From: a bacterium
GTDB lineage: Bacteria; Bacillota; Bacilli; Lactobacillales; Streptococcaceae
Reading direction: 5' to 3'
Length of the DNA: 16,286 nt
Assembly: GCA_905221065.1 (NCBI GenBank)
Contig: CAJNBS010000026.1
Location: 1-16,286 of the forward strand
Shown here: in pieces, positions 1 through 8,617 of the stretch
How the letters are laid out: the number at the start of each line of letters is the position of its first letter
Numbering within the stretch: position 1 is the first letter of the stretch
Translations under genes and position numbers: made by a program
The notes under the pieces: model-generated
Database searches by the model: none
What the model saw: the letters and a program-made list of their open reading frames with translations, nothing else
Told to the model about the DNA's origin: nothing

Positions 1-455
1 TTTCGGATATGTCGATAGACAGTTGAGGAGCTGACATCAAGATTGTGAGTTTTGAGGATATGATAGATGTGTTGTCCCTTTTTAACACCCTCAGAAATGA
101 CTTTGTCCATGTCCCAGAAGGTCTTGGAATTAAGGGGAGTCCCTTCACGAGCTTCAACAAGAGTTTGTTCGTACTGTTTTTGAGCTTGTTTAGCGAGGTA
201 TAAAATCTTCTTATAGCCACAATTTTGTCTTCTTTTAGGACATCCATTACAGACAAAGGGAGCTTTGACGAGTAAAGAGCAAGGAAGGTTATCATACGTA
301 GACTCTCGGACTTGTCTGTTTCGTTTGACTTCTTTGGAGACAGTTGTCGGATCTTTTAGAATGGATTGTCCAATAGCTTTGAAGGTTTCACCGCGCTCTA
401 AACCTAATTGGATATCATTACGGTCTGAAAGGGTAAGGTGTTTATGTTTTGTCAT
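1..455 (-). CDS. IS30-family transposase, N-terminal part (runs off window)
   Basis: The reading frame is open on the minus strand from ATG at 455 to the window edge, giving 151 residues starting MTKHKHLTLSDRNDIQLGLE. This is the usual opening of IS30-family transposases. An N-terminal helix-turn-helix lies at about residues 8-45 (ERGETFKAIGQSILKDPTTVSKEVKRN). A cysteine-rich stretch follows, with CNGC and a further Cys (KRRQNCGYKK), and a second helix-turn-helix-like segment ends at the edge (SSSTVYRHIR). A GAGG ribosome binding site (463-466) sits 7 bases before the ATG. The DDE catalytic domain would lie outside the window, so I cannot tell whether the element is intact. It is transcribed divergently from rpsL. 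The family call is firm; the exact IS name is not. Confidence 0.85.
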   Translation of the reverse strand, partial: MTKHKHLTLSDRNDIQLGLERGETFKAIGQSILKDPTTVSKEVKRNRQVRESTYDNLPCSLLVKAPFVCNGCPKRRQNCGYKKILYLAKQAQKQYEQTLVEAREGTPLNSKTFWDMDKVISEGVKKGQHIYHILKTHNLDVSSSTVYRHIR

Positions 456-520
456 AGTAGACCTCATTTCTAACTCAAACGTCTCACACTTAATTCCACC
501 ATAAAAATCCGTTTTAGACT

Positions 521-551
521 AATTTCCACTTTGGTTGGGCAAGTGGAAGTT
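521..551. repeat. Inverted repeat near the insertion-sequence end, upstream of the rpsL promoter
   Basis: TTCCACTT (524-531) and AAGTGGAA (541-548) are perfect 8-base arms around a 9-base spacer. Three outer pairs (one G.T) extend the symmetry to 521-551. It lies between the transposase start and the rpsL promoter. It could be part of the IS terminal region, an operator, or a remnant hairpin. No T-run follows on either strand, so it is not a good terminator. Confidence 0.5.
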
Positions 552-602
552 ACTTTGAGAAGTTACCACGAGCTAAAATTAACAATAAAAAAGAAAAATA
601 TC

Positions 603-632
603 TTGACAACCAAGGGAAAATTTTGTTACAAT
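603..632 (+). promoter_or_regulatory. Promoter of the rpsL-rpsG operon
   Basis: A perfect -35 TTGACA (603-608) is followed, after 18 bases, by TACAAT (627-632). The -10 is preceded by TG at 624-625, which makes it an extended -10. Transcription should start near 639, leaving a leader of about 130 bases before rpsL. The strong elements fit a ribosomal protein operon. Confidence 0.8.
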
Positions 633-638
633 AATAGA

Positions 639-768
639 CGGTACTTTTTACTTTTGGTCTCTCAAGAGTGTACAGGGACGTGCTGACAAATGTTGCAAAA
701 GTACACACAGATGATAGCTGTCACCAAGTGTATCATCACCAAAAATAAAAAAACACAGGAGAATGTAG
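639..768 (+). promoter_or_regulatory. Structured 5' leader of rpsL
   Basis: This leader is long and contains several helices. GTACTTTT (641-648) can pair with AAAAGTAC (697-704). Inside that, CTC/GAG can form a small hairpin near 659-668. GATGATA (710-716) pairs with TATCATC (731-737). GTGTAC (668-673) can alternatively pair with GTACAC (701-706), which competes with the first helix for bases 701-704. The ribosome binding site AGGAG (757-761) appears unpaired. Ribosomal protein operons are often autoregulated through such leaders, but I do not recognise this one as a named motif. Confidence 0.5.
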
Positions 769-1182
769 ATGCCTACAATTAACCAATTGGTTCGCAAACC
801 GCGTAAATCAAAAGTAGAAAAATCTAAATCACCAGCTTTGAACGTTGGTTACAACAGTCATAAAAAAGTTCAAACAAACGTTTCTTCACCACAAAAACGT
901 GGTGTTGCAACTCGTGTTGGAACAATGACACCTAAAAAACCTAACTCAGCCCTTCGTAAATTCGCTCGTGTACGTTTGAGCAACCTTATCGAAGTTACTG
1001 CCTACATCCCAGGTATCGGACACAACTTGCAAGAGCACAGCGTGGTGCTTCTTCGTGGTGGACGTGTAAAAGACCTTCCAGGGGTACGTTACCATATCGT
1101 CCGTGGTGCACTTGATACTGCAGGTGTTAACGATCGTAAACAAGGCCGTTCTAAATACGGTACTAAACGTCCAAAAGCATAA
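769..1182 (+). CDS. rpsL: 30S ribosomal protein S12
   Basis: This 137-residue protein is S12, which sits at the decoding centre of the small ribosomal subunit and supports tRNA selection accuracy. The sequence shows the universal core [11 protein letters not shown] (54-64), [23 protein letters not shown] (86-108) and the C-terminal [11 protein letters not shown]. The lysines whose substitution gives streptomycin resistance in other bacteria are present (K56 and K101), so the allele looks streptomycin-sensitive. Asp102 is the equivalent of the residue methylthiolated in E. coli. The stretch around residues 24-40 is longer than in E. coli S12, as is usual in Firmicutes. AGGAG lies 7 bases before the ATG. 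It is the first gene of the rpsL-rpsG operon. Confidence 0.98.
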   Translation: MPTINQLVRKPRKSKVEKSKSPALNVGYNSHKKVQTNVSSPQKRGVATRVGTMTPKKPNSALRKFARVRLSNLIEVTAYIPGIGHNLQEHSVVLLRGGRVKDLPGVRYHIVRGALDTAGVNDRKQGRSKYGTKRPKA

Positions 1183-1201
1183 GGAAAGGGGATAAAGAGA
1201 A

Positions 1202-1672
1202 ATGAGTCGTAAAAATAGAGCTCCAAAACGTGACGTATTGCCAGATCCGCTTTACAATTCACAATTAGTTACTCGTCTTATCAACCGCGTTATGCTTGAC
1301 GGTAAACGTGGTACAGCTGCTTCAATCGTTTACGGTGCTTTTGAGCAAATCAAAGAAGCTACTGGTAACGATGCACTTGAAGTATTTGAAACAGCTATGG
1401 AAAACATCATGCCTGTACTTGAAGTACGTGCACGTCGTGTTGGTGGATCTAACTACCAAGTCCCAGTTGAAGTTCGTCCAGAACGTCGTACAACACTTGG
1501 ACTTCGTTGGTTGGTAACAATCGCTCGTCTTCGTGGTGAACACACAATGCAAGACCGTCTTGCAAAAGAAATCTTGGATGCTGCTAACAACACTGGTGCA
1601 GCTGTTAAGAAACGTGAAGACACTCACCGTATGGCTGAAGCTAACCGTGCATTCGCACACTTCCGTTGGTAA
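1202..1672 (+). CDS. rpsG: 30S ribosomal protein S7
   Basis: This 156-residue protein is S7, a primary 16S rRNA-binding protein that nucleates assembly of the 30S head and lines the E site. It is full length, with [20 protein letters not shown] at the start, the conserved [15 protein letters not shown] segment near the middle and [10 protein letters not shown] at the end. The gene starts 19 bases after rpsL, and GGAAAGGGG (1183-1191) serves as ribosome binding site, so the two are cotranscribed. In E. coli S7 represses its own operon by binding the rpsL-rpsG gap. The gap here is too short to hold a comparable structure, so any feedback would have to act elsewhere. Confidence 0.98.
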
Positions 1673-1863
1673 GATTAAGATACTAAGGGCGTTAAAAAAG
1701 CGACTGAAAATTAGGAAGCTTGACGAAGAATCAAAGATTCTAGGAGAGCTTATCTATTTTCCAAGCTTTTAGCCCGAGTTCAATTGAGCTCGATCAGCTC
1801 TTAGCAACAACTCAACTTACCAGCTTGTAAGTTGAAACCAACAATAGCATGAAAACATTGAGA
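1673..1863 (+). other. Structured intercistronic RNA between rpsG and fusA
   Basis: No gene is visible here, but inverted repeats follow one another. AAGCTTG (1716-1722) pairs with CAAGCTT (1762-1768) and encloses a perfect hairpin, AGAATC-aaa-GATTCT (1727-1741). GAGCT/AGCTC (1786-1790, 1796-1800) is a weaker one. TCAACTTAC (1812-1820) and GTAAGTTGA (1827-1835) form a perfect 9-base stem. The run ends in the terminator at 1864. It may be a 3' UTR, a binding site for a ribosomal protein, or the source of a small RNA. Confidence 0.4.
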
Positions 1864-1891
1864 ACGGGTAGGTCCTGCCTATCCGTTTTTA
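1864..1891 (+). terminator. Rho-independent terminator of rpsL-rpsG
   Basis: ACGGGTAGG (1864-1872) pairs with CCTATCCGT (1878-1886) with one G.U pair and a 5-base loop, followed by a run of T. It separates rpsL-rpsG from fusA. Confidence 0.8.
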
Positions 1892-1900
1892 TTAAAATCG

Positions 1901-1909
1901 TGTTATAAT
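1901..1909 (+). promoter_or_regulatory. Extended -10 promoter of fusA
   Basis: TGTTATAAT (1901-1909) is a perfect extended -10 hexamer placed just after the terminator. No good -35 is visible at the right distance, because that position falls in the terminator stem. Extended -10 promoters can work without one. fusA therefore appears to have its own promoter. Confidence 0.65.
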
Positions 1910-1947
1910 AGAATAGAAATCAAAAATAAATAGGAGAAACAAACCTC

Positions 1948-4029
1948 ATGGCACGCGAATTTTCACTTGAAAAAACTCGTAATATCGGTATCATGGCTCA
2001 CGTCGATGCTGGTAAAACAACAACTACTGAGCGTATTCTTTACTACACTGGTAAAATCCACAAAATCGGTGAAACTCACGAAGGTGCGTCACAAATGGAC
2101 TGGATGGAGCAAGAGCAAGAACGTGGTATCACTATCACATCTGCTGCGACAACAGCTCAATGGAACAACCACCGCGTAAATATCATCGACACACCAGGAC
2201 ACGTGGACTTCACAATCGAAGTACAACGTTCTCTTCGTGTATTGGATGGTGCGGTTACCGTTCTTGACTCACAATCAGGTGTTGAACCTCAAACTGAAAC
2301 AGTTTGGCGTCAAGCAACTGAGTACGGAGTTCCACGTATCGTATTTGCCAACAAAATGGACAAAATCGGTGCGGACTTCCTTTACTCTGTAAGCACACTT
2401 CACGATCGTCTTCAAGCAAATGCACACCCAATCCAATTGCCAATCGGTTCTGAAGATGACTTCCGTGGTATCATTGACTTGATCAAGATGAAAGCTGAAA
2501 TCTATACTAACGACCTTGGTACAGATATCCTTGAAGAAGACATCCCAGCTGAATACCTTGACCAAGCTCAAGAATACCGTGAAAAATTGATCGAAGCAGT
2601 TGCTGAAACTGACGAAGAATTGATGATGAAATACCTTGAAGGTGAAGAAATCACTAACGAAGAATTGAAAGCTGGTATCCGTAAAGCGACTATCAACGTT
2701 GAATTCTTCCCAGTATTGTGTGGTTCTGCCTTCAAGAACAAAGGTGTTCAATTGATGCTTGATGCGGTTATCGACTACCTTCCAAGCCCACTTGACATCC
2801 CAGCAATCAAAGGTATCAACCCAGACACAGATGAAGAAGAAACTCGTCCAGCATCTGATGAAGAGCCATTTGCAGCTCTTGCCTTCAAGATCATGACAGA
2901 CCCATTCGTAGGTCGTTTGACATTCTTCCGTGTTTACTCAGGTGTGCTTCAATCAGGTTCATACGTATTGAACACTTCTAAAGGTAAACGTGAACGTATC
3001 GGACGTATCCTTCAAATGCACGCTAACAGCCGTCAAGAAATCGACACTGTTTACTCTGGTGATATCGCTGCTGCCGTTGGTTTGAAAGATACTACAACTG
3101 GTGACTCATTGACAGATGAAAAAGCTAAAATCATCCTTGAGTCAATCAACGTTCCAGAACCAGTTATCCAATTGATGGTTGAGCCAAAATCTAAAGCTGA
3201 CCAAGACAAGATGGGTATTGCCCTTCAAAAATTGGCTGAAGAAGATCCAACATTCCGCGTTGAAACAAACGTTGAAACTGGTGAAACAGTTATCTCTGGT
3301 ATGGGTGAGCTTCACCTTGACGTCCTTGTTGACCGTATGCGTCGTGAGTTCAAAGTTGAAGCAAACGTAGGTGCTCCTCAAGTATCTTACCGTGAAACAT
3401 TCCGCGCTTCTACTCAAGCACGTGGATTCTTCAAACGTCAGTCTGGTGGTAAAGGTCAATTCGGTGATGTATGGATTGAATTTACTCCAAACGAAGAAGG
3501 TAAAGGATTCGAATTCGAAAACGCAATCGTCGGTGGTGTGGTTCCTCGTGAATTTATCCCAGCGGTTGAAAAAGGTTTGGTAGAATCTATGGCTAACGGT
3601 GTTCTTGCAGGTTACCCAATGGTTGACGTTAAAGCTAAGCTTTACGATGGTTCATACCACGATGTCGACTCATCTGAAACTGCCTTCAAGATCGCGGCTT
3701 CACTTGCTCTTAAAGAAGCTGCTAAATCAGCACAACCAGCTATCCTTGAGCCAATGATGCTTGTAACAATCACTGTTCCAGAAGAAAATCTTGGTGATGT
3801 TATGGGTCACGTAACTGCTCGTCGTGGACGTGTAGATGGTATGGAAGCACACGGTAACAGCCAAATCGTTCGTGCTTACGTTCCACTTGCTGAAATGTTC
3901 GGTTACGCAACAGTTCTTCGTTCTGCTTCTCAAGGACGTGGTACATTCATGATGGTATTTGACCACTACGAAGATGTACCTAAGTCAGTACAAGAAGAAA
4001 TCATTAAGAAAAACAAAGGTGAAGACTAA
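1948..4029 (+). CDS. fusA: Translation elongation factor G (EF-G)
   Basis: EF-G is the GTPase that drives translocation of tRNA and mRNA on the ribosome and, with RRF, recycles ribosomes. At 693 residues it has normal length. The G domain shows G1 AHVDAGKT (17-24), G3 DTPGH (81-85) and G4 NKMD (135-138). Later regions carry the EF-G hallmarks [16 protein letters not shown], a domain IV loop [10 protein letters not shown] with the translocation histidine at 571, and [15 protein letters not shown] in domain V. AGGAG (1932-1936) lies 11 bases before the ATG. Codon use is strongly biased, as expected of an abundant protein. Unlike the E. coli str operon, no tuf gene follows, and fusA has its own promoter and terminator. 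Confidence 0.98.
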   Translation: MAREFSLEKTRNIGIMAHVDAGKTTTTERILYYTGKIHKIGETHEGASQMDWMEQEQERGITITSAATTAQWNNHRVNIIDTPGHVDFTIEVQRSLRVLDGAVTVLDSQSGVEPQTETVWRQATEYGVPRIVFANKMDKIGADFLYSVSTLHDRLQANAHPIQLPIGSEDDFRGIIDLIKMKAEIYTNDLGTDILEEDIPAEYLDQAQEYREKLIEAVAETDEELMMKYLEGEEITNEELKAGIRKATINVEFFPVLCGSAFKNKGVQLMLDAVIDYLPSPLDIPAIKGINPDTDEEETRPASDEEPFAALAFKIMTDPFVGRLTFFRVYSGVLQSGSYVLNTSKGKRERIGRILQMHANSRQEIDTVYSGDIAAAVGLKDTTTGDSLTDEKAKIILESINVPEPVIQLMVEPKSKADQDKMGIALQKLAEEDPTFRVETNVETGETVISGMGELHLDVLVDRMRREFKVEANVGAPQVSYRETFRASTQARGFFKRQSGGKGQFGDVWIEFTPNEEGKGFEFENAIVGGVVPREFIPAVEKGLVESMANGVLAGYPMVDVKAKLYDGSYHDVDSSETAFKIAASLALKEAAKSAQPAILEPMMLVTITVPEENLGDVMGHVTARRGRVDGMEAHGNSQIVRAYVPLAEMFGYATVLRSASQGRGTFMMVFDHYEDVPKSVQEEIIKKNKGED

Positions 4030-4045
4030 TCAGTCCTCACTCTAG

Positions 4046-4073
4046 AAGGAAGTCACTTAGTGGCTTCCTTTTG
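4046..4073 (+). terminator. Rho-independent terminator of fusA
   Basis: AAGGAAGTCAC (4046-4056) pairs with GTGGCTTCCTT (4060-4070), an 11-base stem with one G.U pair and a 3-base loop, followed by T residues. Confidence 0.85.
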
Positions 4074-4096
4074 TCTTTAGAAAATACCTCTAAATA

Positions 4097-4105
4097 TGGT
4101 AAAAT
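4097..4105 (+). promoter_or_regulatory. Extended -10 promoter of polC
   Basis: TGGTAAAAT (4097-4105) fits an extended -10 element and lies about 28 bases before the polC start. The -35 region is weak. Confidence 0.5.
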
Positions 4106-4132
4106 AGTAGGAGAATAATGTGAGGAAAATGA

Positions 4133-7100
4133 ATGTCAAACAGTTTTGAAATTTTGATGAATCAACTGGGGATGTCTGCTGAAATGAGACAGGATCCTGC
4201 TTTATCACAGGCTGATATTGAGCGAGTTGTGGTTCATAAAATTAGTAAGGTATGGGAGTTTCATTTCGTATTTTCTAATATATTACCGATTGAAATCTTT
4301 TTAGAATTAAAGAAGGGTTTGAGTGAGGAATTTTCTAAGACAGGCAATAAAGCTGTTTTCGAAATCAAGGCTCTGTCTCAAGAATTTTCAAATCAACTCT
4401 TACAAGCCTATTATAGAGAGGCTTTTTCTGAAGGGCCGTGTACTAGTCAAGGCTTTAAATCTCTTTATCAGAATTTGCAAGTTCGTGCTGAGGGCAACCA
4501 ACTCCTTATTGAAGGCTCAGAGGCGATCGATAAGGAACACTTTAAGAAAAATCATCTTCCTAATTTAACTAAACAACTTGAAAAATTTGGATTTCCAACT
4601 TTTAACTGTCAAGTAGAAAAGAATGATGTGCTGACTCAAGAGCAGGAAGAAGCCTTTCATGCTGAAAATGAGCAGATTGTTCAAGCTGCCAATGAGGAAG
4701 CGCTCCGTGCTATGGAGCAACTGGAACAGATGGCACCACCTCCAGCAGAAGACAAACCAGTCTTTGATTTTCAGGCCAAAAAAGCTGTAGCTAAACCGAA
4801 GCTGGATAAGGCTGATATTACTCCTATGATCGAAGTGACGACTGAGGAAAATCGTCTGGTCTTTGAAGGGGTTGTTTTTGATGTAGAGCAAAAAGTGACT
4901 AGAACAGGTCGTGTTTTAATCAACTTTAAAATGACGGACTACACTTCAAGTTTTTCTATGCAAAAGTGGGTTAAAAATGAGGAAGAGGCTCAGAAATTTG
5001 ACCTCATCAAGAAGAATTCTTGGCTCCGAGTACGTGGGAATGTGGAGATGAATAACTTCACACGCGATTTGACTATGAACGTGCAGGATGTGCAGGAAGT
5101 TGTTCACTATGAGCGGAAAGATTTGATGCCAGAAGCTGAGCGCCGGGTTGAGTTTCATGCTCATACTAACATGTCGACCATGGATGCTCTGCCAGAGGTT
5201 GAAGAAATCGTTGCGACAGCTGCTAAGTGGGGACACAAGGCTGTTGCCATCACGGACCACGGGAATGTCCAGTCCTTCCCACACGGCTATAAGGCGGCTA
5301 AGAAAGCAGGAATTCAGCTGATCTATGGAATGGAAGCCAATATCGTTGAAGACCGGGTTCCTATCGTTTACAACGAAGTGGAGATGGACTTGTCGGAAGC
5401 GACCTATGTGGTTTTTGACGTAGAAACTACGGGGCTTTCAGCCATCTATAATGATTTGATTCAGGTTGCGGCCTCTAAGATGTACAAGGGGAATGTCATT
5501 GCTGAATTTGATGAATTTATCAATCCTGGACATCCCTTGTCAGCCTTTACCACGGAGTTGACTGGTATTACAGATGATCATGTCAAAAATGCCAAACCAC
5601 TGGAACAAGTTCTGCAAGAATTCCAAGAATTTTGTAAGGATACAGTCTTAGTCGCCCACAATGCGACCTTTGACGTTGGCTTTATGAATGCCAATTATGA
5701 GCGTCATGGTCTGCCAAAGATTAGTCAGCCAGTTATTGATACGCTGGAGTTTGCTAGAAATCTCTATCCTGAGTATAAACGTCATGGTTTGGGACCTTTG
5801 ACCAAGCGTTTTGGTGTGGCTTTGGAACATCACCACATGGCCAATTACGATGCGGAAGCTACAGGTCGCCTGCTTTTCATCTTTATCAAAGAGGTAGCAG
5901 AAAAACATGGTGTGACTGATCTGGCTAGACTCAATATTGATCTAATCAGTCCAGATTCTTATAAAAAAGCTCGAATCAAGCATGCGACCATTTATGTCAA
6001 GAATCAGGTAGGTCTGAAAAATATCTTTAAACTGGTTTCTTTGTCTAATACCAAGTACTTTGAAGGAGTGCCACGGATACCGAGAACGGTTCTAGATGCC
6101 CATCGGGAGGGCTTGATTTTAGGATCAGCCTGTGCAGAAGGTGAAGTTTTTGATGCGGTCGTTTCCCAAGGTGTGGATGCGGCGGTTGAGGTGGCCAAGT
6201 ATTATGACTTTATCGAGGTCATGCCACCAGCTATCTATGCTCCCTTGATTGCTAAGGAGCAGGTCAAGGATATGGAGGAGCTCCAGACTATTATCAAGAG
6301 TTTGATAGAGGTTGGAGACCGTCTTGGTAAGCCTGTTCTTGCTACGGGAAATGTCCACTATATCGAACCAGAAGAAGAAATTTACCGTGAAATTATTGTC
6401 CGTAGTTTGGGACAGGGGGCGATGATTAACCGAACTATTGGTCATGGTGAACATGCCCAACCAGCTCCTCTTCCCAAGGCTCATTTTAGAACGACTAATG
6501 AGATGTTGGATGAATTTGCCTTCTTGGGAGAGGAACTGGCACGTAAACTGGTTATTGAAAACACCAATGCCTTGGCAGAAACCTTTGAACCTGTTGAGGT
6601 TGTAAAAGGTGACTTGTACACACCTTTCATTGACAAGGCTGAAGAAACAGTCGCTGAATTGACCTACAAGAAAGCCTTTGAGATTTATGGAAATCCGTTG
6701 CCAGATATCGTTGATTTGCGAATTGAAAAAGAACTAACTTCTATTCTGGGGAATGGATTTGCCGTGATTTATCTGGCATCGCAGATGCTGGTGCAACGCT
6801 CTAATGAACGGGGCTACTTGGTTGGTTCTCGTGGGTCTGTTGGCTCCAGTTTCGTTGCGACTATGATTGGGATTACAGAGGTCAATCCTCTCTCTCCTCA
6901 CTATGTCTGTGGTCAGTGTCAATACAGCGAATTTATCACCGATGGTTCTTATGGTTCAGGTTTTGATATGCCTAATAAGGACTGTCCAAACTGTGGACAC
7001 AAACTCAGCAAAAATGGGCAAGATATTCCGTTTGAGACCTTCCTCGGTTTTGATGGGGACAAAGTTCCCGATATTGACTTGAACTTCTCGGGAGAGGATC

Positions 7101-8524
7101 AGCCTAGCGCACACTTGGATGTGCGTGATATCTTTGGTGAGGAATATGCCTTTCGTGCGGGAACGGTTGGTACAGTAGCTGCTAAGACTGCTTATGGATT
7201 TGTAAAGGGCTACGAGAGAGATTATGGCAAGTTCTATCGTGATGCAGAGGTGGAACGCCTTGCTCAAGGGGCGGCAGGTGTCAAGCGAACGACGGGACAA
7301 CACCCCGGAGGAATCGTTGTTATTCCTAACTACATGGATGTCTACGATTTTACGCCAGTCCAGTATCCAGCGGATGACGTGACGGCTGAATGGCAGACCA
7401 CCCACTTTAACTTCCACGATATCGATGAGAATGTCCTCAAACTCGATGTGCTGGGGCATGATGATCCGACCATGATTAGGAAACTGCAGGACTTGTCTGG
7501 TATTGATCCTAATGAAATTCCTATGGATGATGAAGGTGTGATGGCCCTCTTTTCAGGGACTGATGTGCTAGGGGTAACACCTGAACAAATCGGAACACCG
7601 ACGGGTATGCTGGGAATTCCAGAATTTGGAACCAACTTCGTACGTGGGATGGTAGATGAGACGCATCCGACAACTTTTGCAGAGTTGCTTCAGCTCTCAG
7701 GTCTGTCTCACGGTACCGATGTGTGGTTAGGAAATGCACAAGATTTGATCAAGCAAGGAATTGCAGACCTATCAACCGTTATTGGTTGTCGGGATGACAT
7801 CATGGTTTACCTCATGCATGCTGGTCTCGAACCTAAGATGGCCTTTACTATCATGGAAAGGGTGCGTAAGGGCTTATGGCTGAAGATTTCCGAAGAGGAG
7901 CGAAATGGCTATATCGAAGCCATGAAGGCCAACAAGGTGCCAGAGTGGTATATCGAGTCCTGTGGGAAAATTAAGTACATGTTTCCTAAAGCCCATGCGG
8001 CAGCCTACGTTATGATGGCCTTGCGTGTGGCCTACTTCAAGGTTCACCATCCGATTTATTATTACTGTGCTTACTTCTCAATCCGTGCTAAGGCCTTTGA
8101 TATCAAGACCATGGGTGCGGGATTGGATGCTATCAAGCGCAGAATGGAAGAAATTGCTGAAAAGCGGAAGAACAATGAAGCTTCTAATGTGGAAATCGAT
8201 CTCTATACAACTCTTGAGATTGTCAATGAAATGTGGGAACGTGGTTTCAAGTTTGGAAAACTCGATCTCTATCGTAGTCAGGCAACAGAGTTCCTCATTG
8301 ATGGGGATACCCTCATTCCGCCATTTGTAGCTATGGATGGTCTGGGAGAGAACGTTGCCAAGCAACTGGTGCGAGCGCGTGAAGAGGGTGAGTTCCTCTC
8401 TAAAACAGAACTACGCAAACGCGGTGGTCTCTCATCAACCTTGGTTGAAAAGATGGATGAAATGGGGATTCTGGGCAATATGCCAGAGGATAACCAGTTG
8501 AGTTTATTTGATGAGTTGTTTTAA
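4133..8524 (+). CDS. polC: DNA polymerase III alpha subunit, Gram-positive type (PolC)
   Basis: PolC is the replicative polymerase of low-GC Gram-positives and carries its own 3'-5' proofreading exonuclease. The 1463-residue length is typical. An N-terminal region and an OB-fold (about residues 230-330) lead into a PHP domain starting at HAHTN (342-346). The PHP domain is interrupted by the exonuclease, whose DxE is at D429/E431 (FDVETTGL), with a further exonuclease motif at VAHNATFD. A zinc-binding module has C926/C929 and C951/C954. The polymerase site is PDIDLNFS with D980 and D982. The protein ends in QLSLF (1455-1459), a sliding-clamp binding motif. GAGG (4122-4125) precedes the ATG at suitable spacing. 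No terminator is seen after the gene, so transcription may continue into the accessory genes. Confidence 0.98.
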   Translation: MSNSFEILMNQLGMSAEMRQDPALSQADIERVVVHKISKVWEFHFVFSNILPIEIFLELKKGLSEEFSKTGNKAVFEIKALSQEFSNQLLQAYYREAFSEGPCTSQGFKSLYQNLQVRAEGNQLLIEGSEAIDKEHFKKNHLPNLTKQLEKFGFPTFNCQVEKNDVLTQEQEEAFHAENEQIVQAANEEALRAMEQLEQMAPPPAEDKPVFDFQAKKAVAKPKLDKADITPMIEVTTEENRLVFEGVVFDVEQKVTRTGRVLINFKMTDYTSSFSMQKWVKNEEEAQKFDLIKKNSWLRVRGNVEMNNFTRDLTMNVQDVQEVVHYERKDLMPEAERRVEFHAHTNMSTMDALPEVEEIVATAAKWGHKAVAITDHGNVQSFPHGYKAAKKAGIQLIYGMEANIVEDRVPIVYNEVEMDLSEATYVVFDVETTGLSAIYNDLIQVAASKMYKGNVIAEFDEFINPGHPLSAFTTELTGITDDHVKNAKPLEQVLQEFQEFCKDTVLVAHNATFDVGFMNANYERHGLPKISQPVIDTLEFARNLYPEYKRHGLGPLTKRFGVALEHHHMANYDAEATGRLLFIFIKEVAEKHGVTDLARLNIDLISPDSYKKARIKHATIYVKNQVGLKNIFKLVSLSNTKYFEGVPRIPRTVLDAHREGLILGSACAEGEVFDAVVSQGVDAAVEVAKYYDFIEVMPPAIYAPLIAKEQVKDMEELQTIIKSLIEVGDRLGKPVLATGNVHYIEPEEEIYREIIVRSLGQGAMINRTIGHGEHAQPAPLPKAHFRTTNEMLDEFAFLGEELARKLVIENTNALAETFEPVEVVKGDLYTPFIDKAEETVAELTYKKAFEIYGNPLPDIVDLRIEKELTSILGNGFAVIYLASQMLVQRSNERGYLVGSRGSVGSSFVATMIGITEVNPLSPHYVCGQCQYSEFITDGSYGSGFDMPNKDCPNCGHKLSKNGQDIPFETFLGFDGDKVPDIDLNFSGEDQPSAHLDVRDIFGEEYAFRAGTVGTVAAKTAYGFVKGYERDYGKFYRDAEVERLAQGAAGVKRTTGQHPGGIVVIPNYMDVYDFTPVQYPADDVTAEWQTTHFNFHDIDENVLKLDVLGHDDPTMIRKLQDLSGIDPNEIPMDDEGVMALFSGTDVLGVTPEQIGTPTGMLGIPEFGTNFVRGMVDETHPTTFAELLQLSGLSHGTDVWLGNAQDLIKQGIADLSTVIGCRDDIMVYLMHAGLEPKMAFTIMERVRKGLWLKISEEERNGYIEAMKANKVPEWYIESCGKIKYMFPKAHAAAYVMMALRVAYFKVHHPIYYYCAYFSIRAKAFDIKTMGAGLDAIKRRMEEIAEKRKNNEASNVEIDLYTTLEIVNEMWERGFKFGKLDLYRSQATEFLIDGDTLIPPFVAMDGLGENVAKQLVRAREEGEFLSKTELRKRGGLSSTLVEKMDEMGILGNMPEDNQLSLFDELF

Positions 8525-8617
8525 GAAATTCAAAAAAGTTAAAAGATGGACGAATTTTTTGATTAAACTGAGAAAAACTTAACAGTAGATTATTTATAGA
8601 AATAGGAGTACGGATTT

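Noticed and set aside
265..504. Plus-strand ORF of 79 residues at the window start
   Set aside because: It is antisense to the IS30-type transposase, which is recognisable on the minus strand.
2275..2751. Minus-strand ORF of 158 residues inside fusA
   Set aside because: It lies wholly opposite a highly conserved gene, has no recognisable domain, and its composition follows from fusA codon bias.
6956..7459. Minus-strand ORF of 167 residues inside polC
   Set aside because: It is antisense to the PolC catalytic core, with no ribosome binding site or family resemblance.
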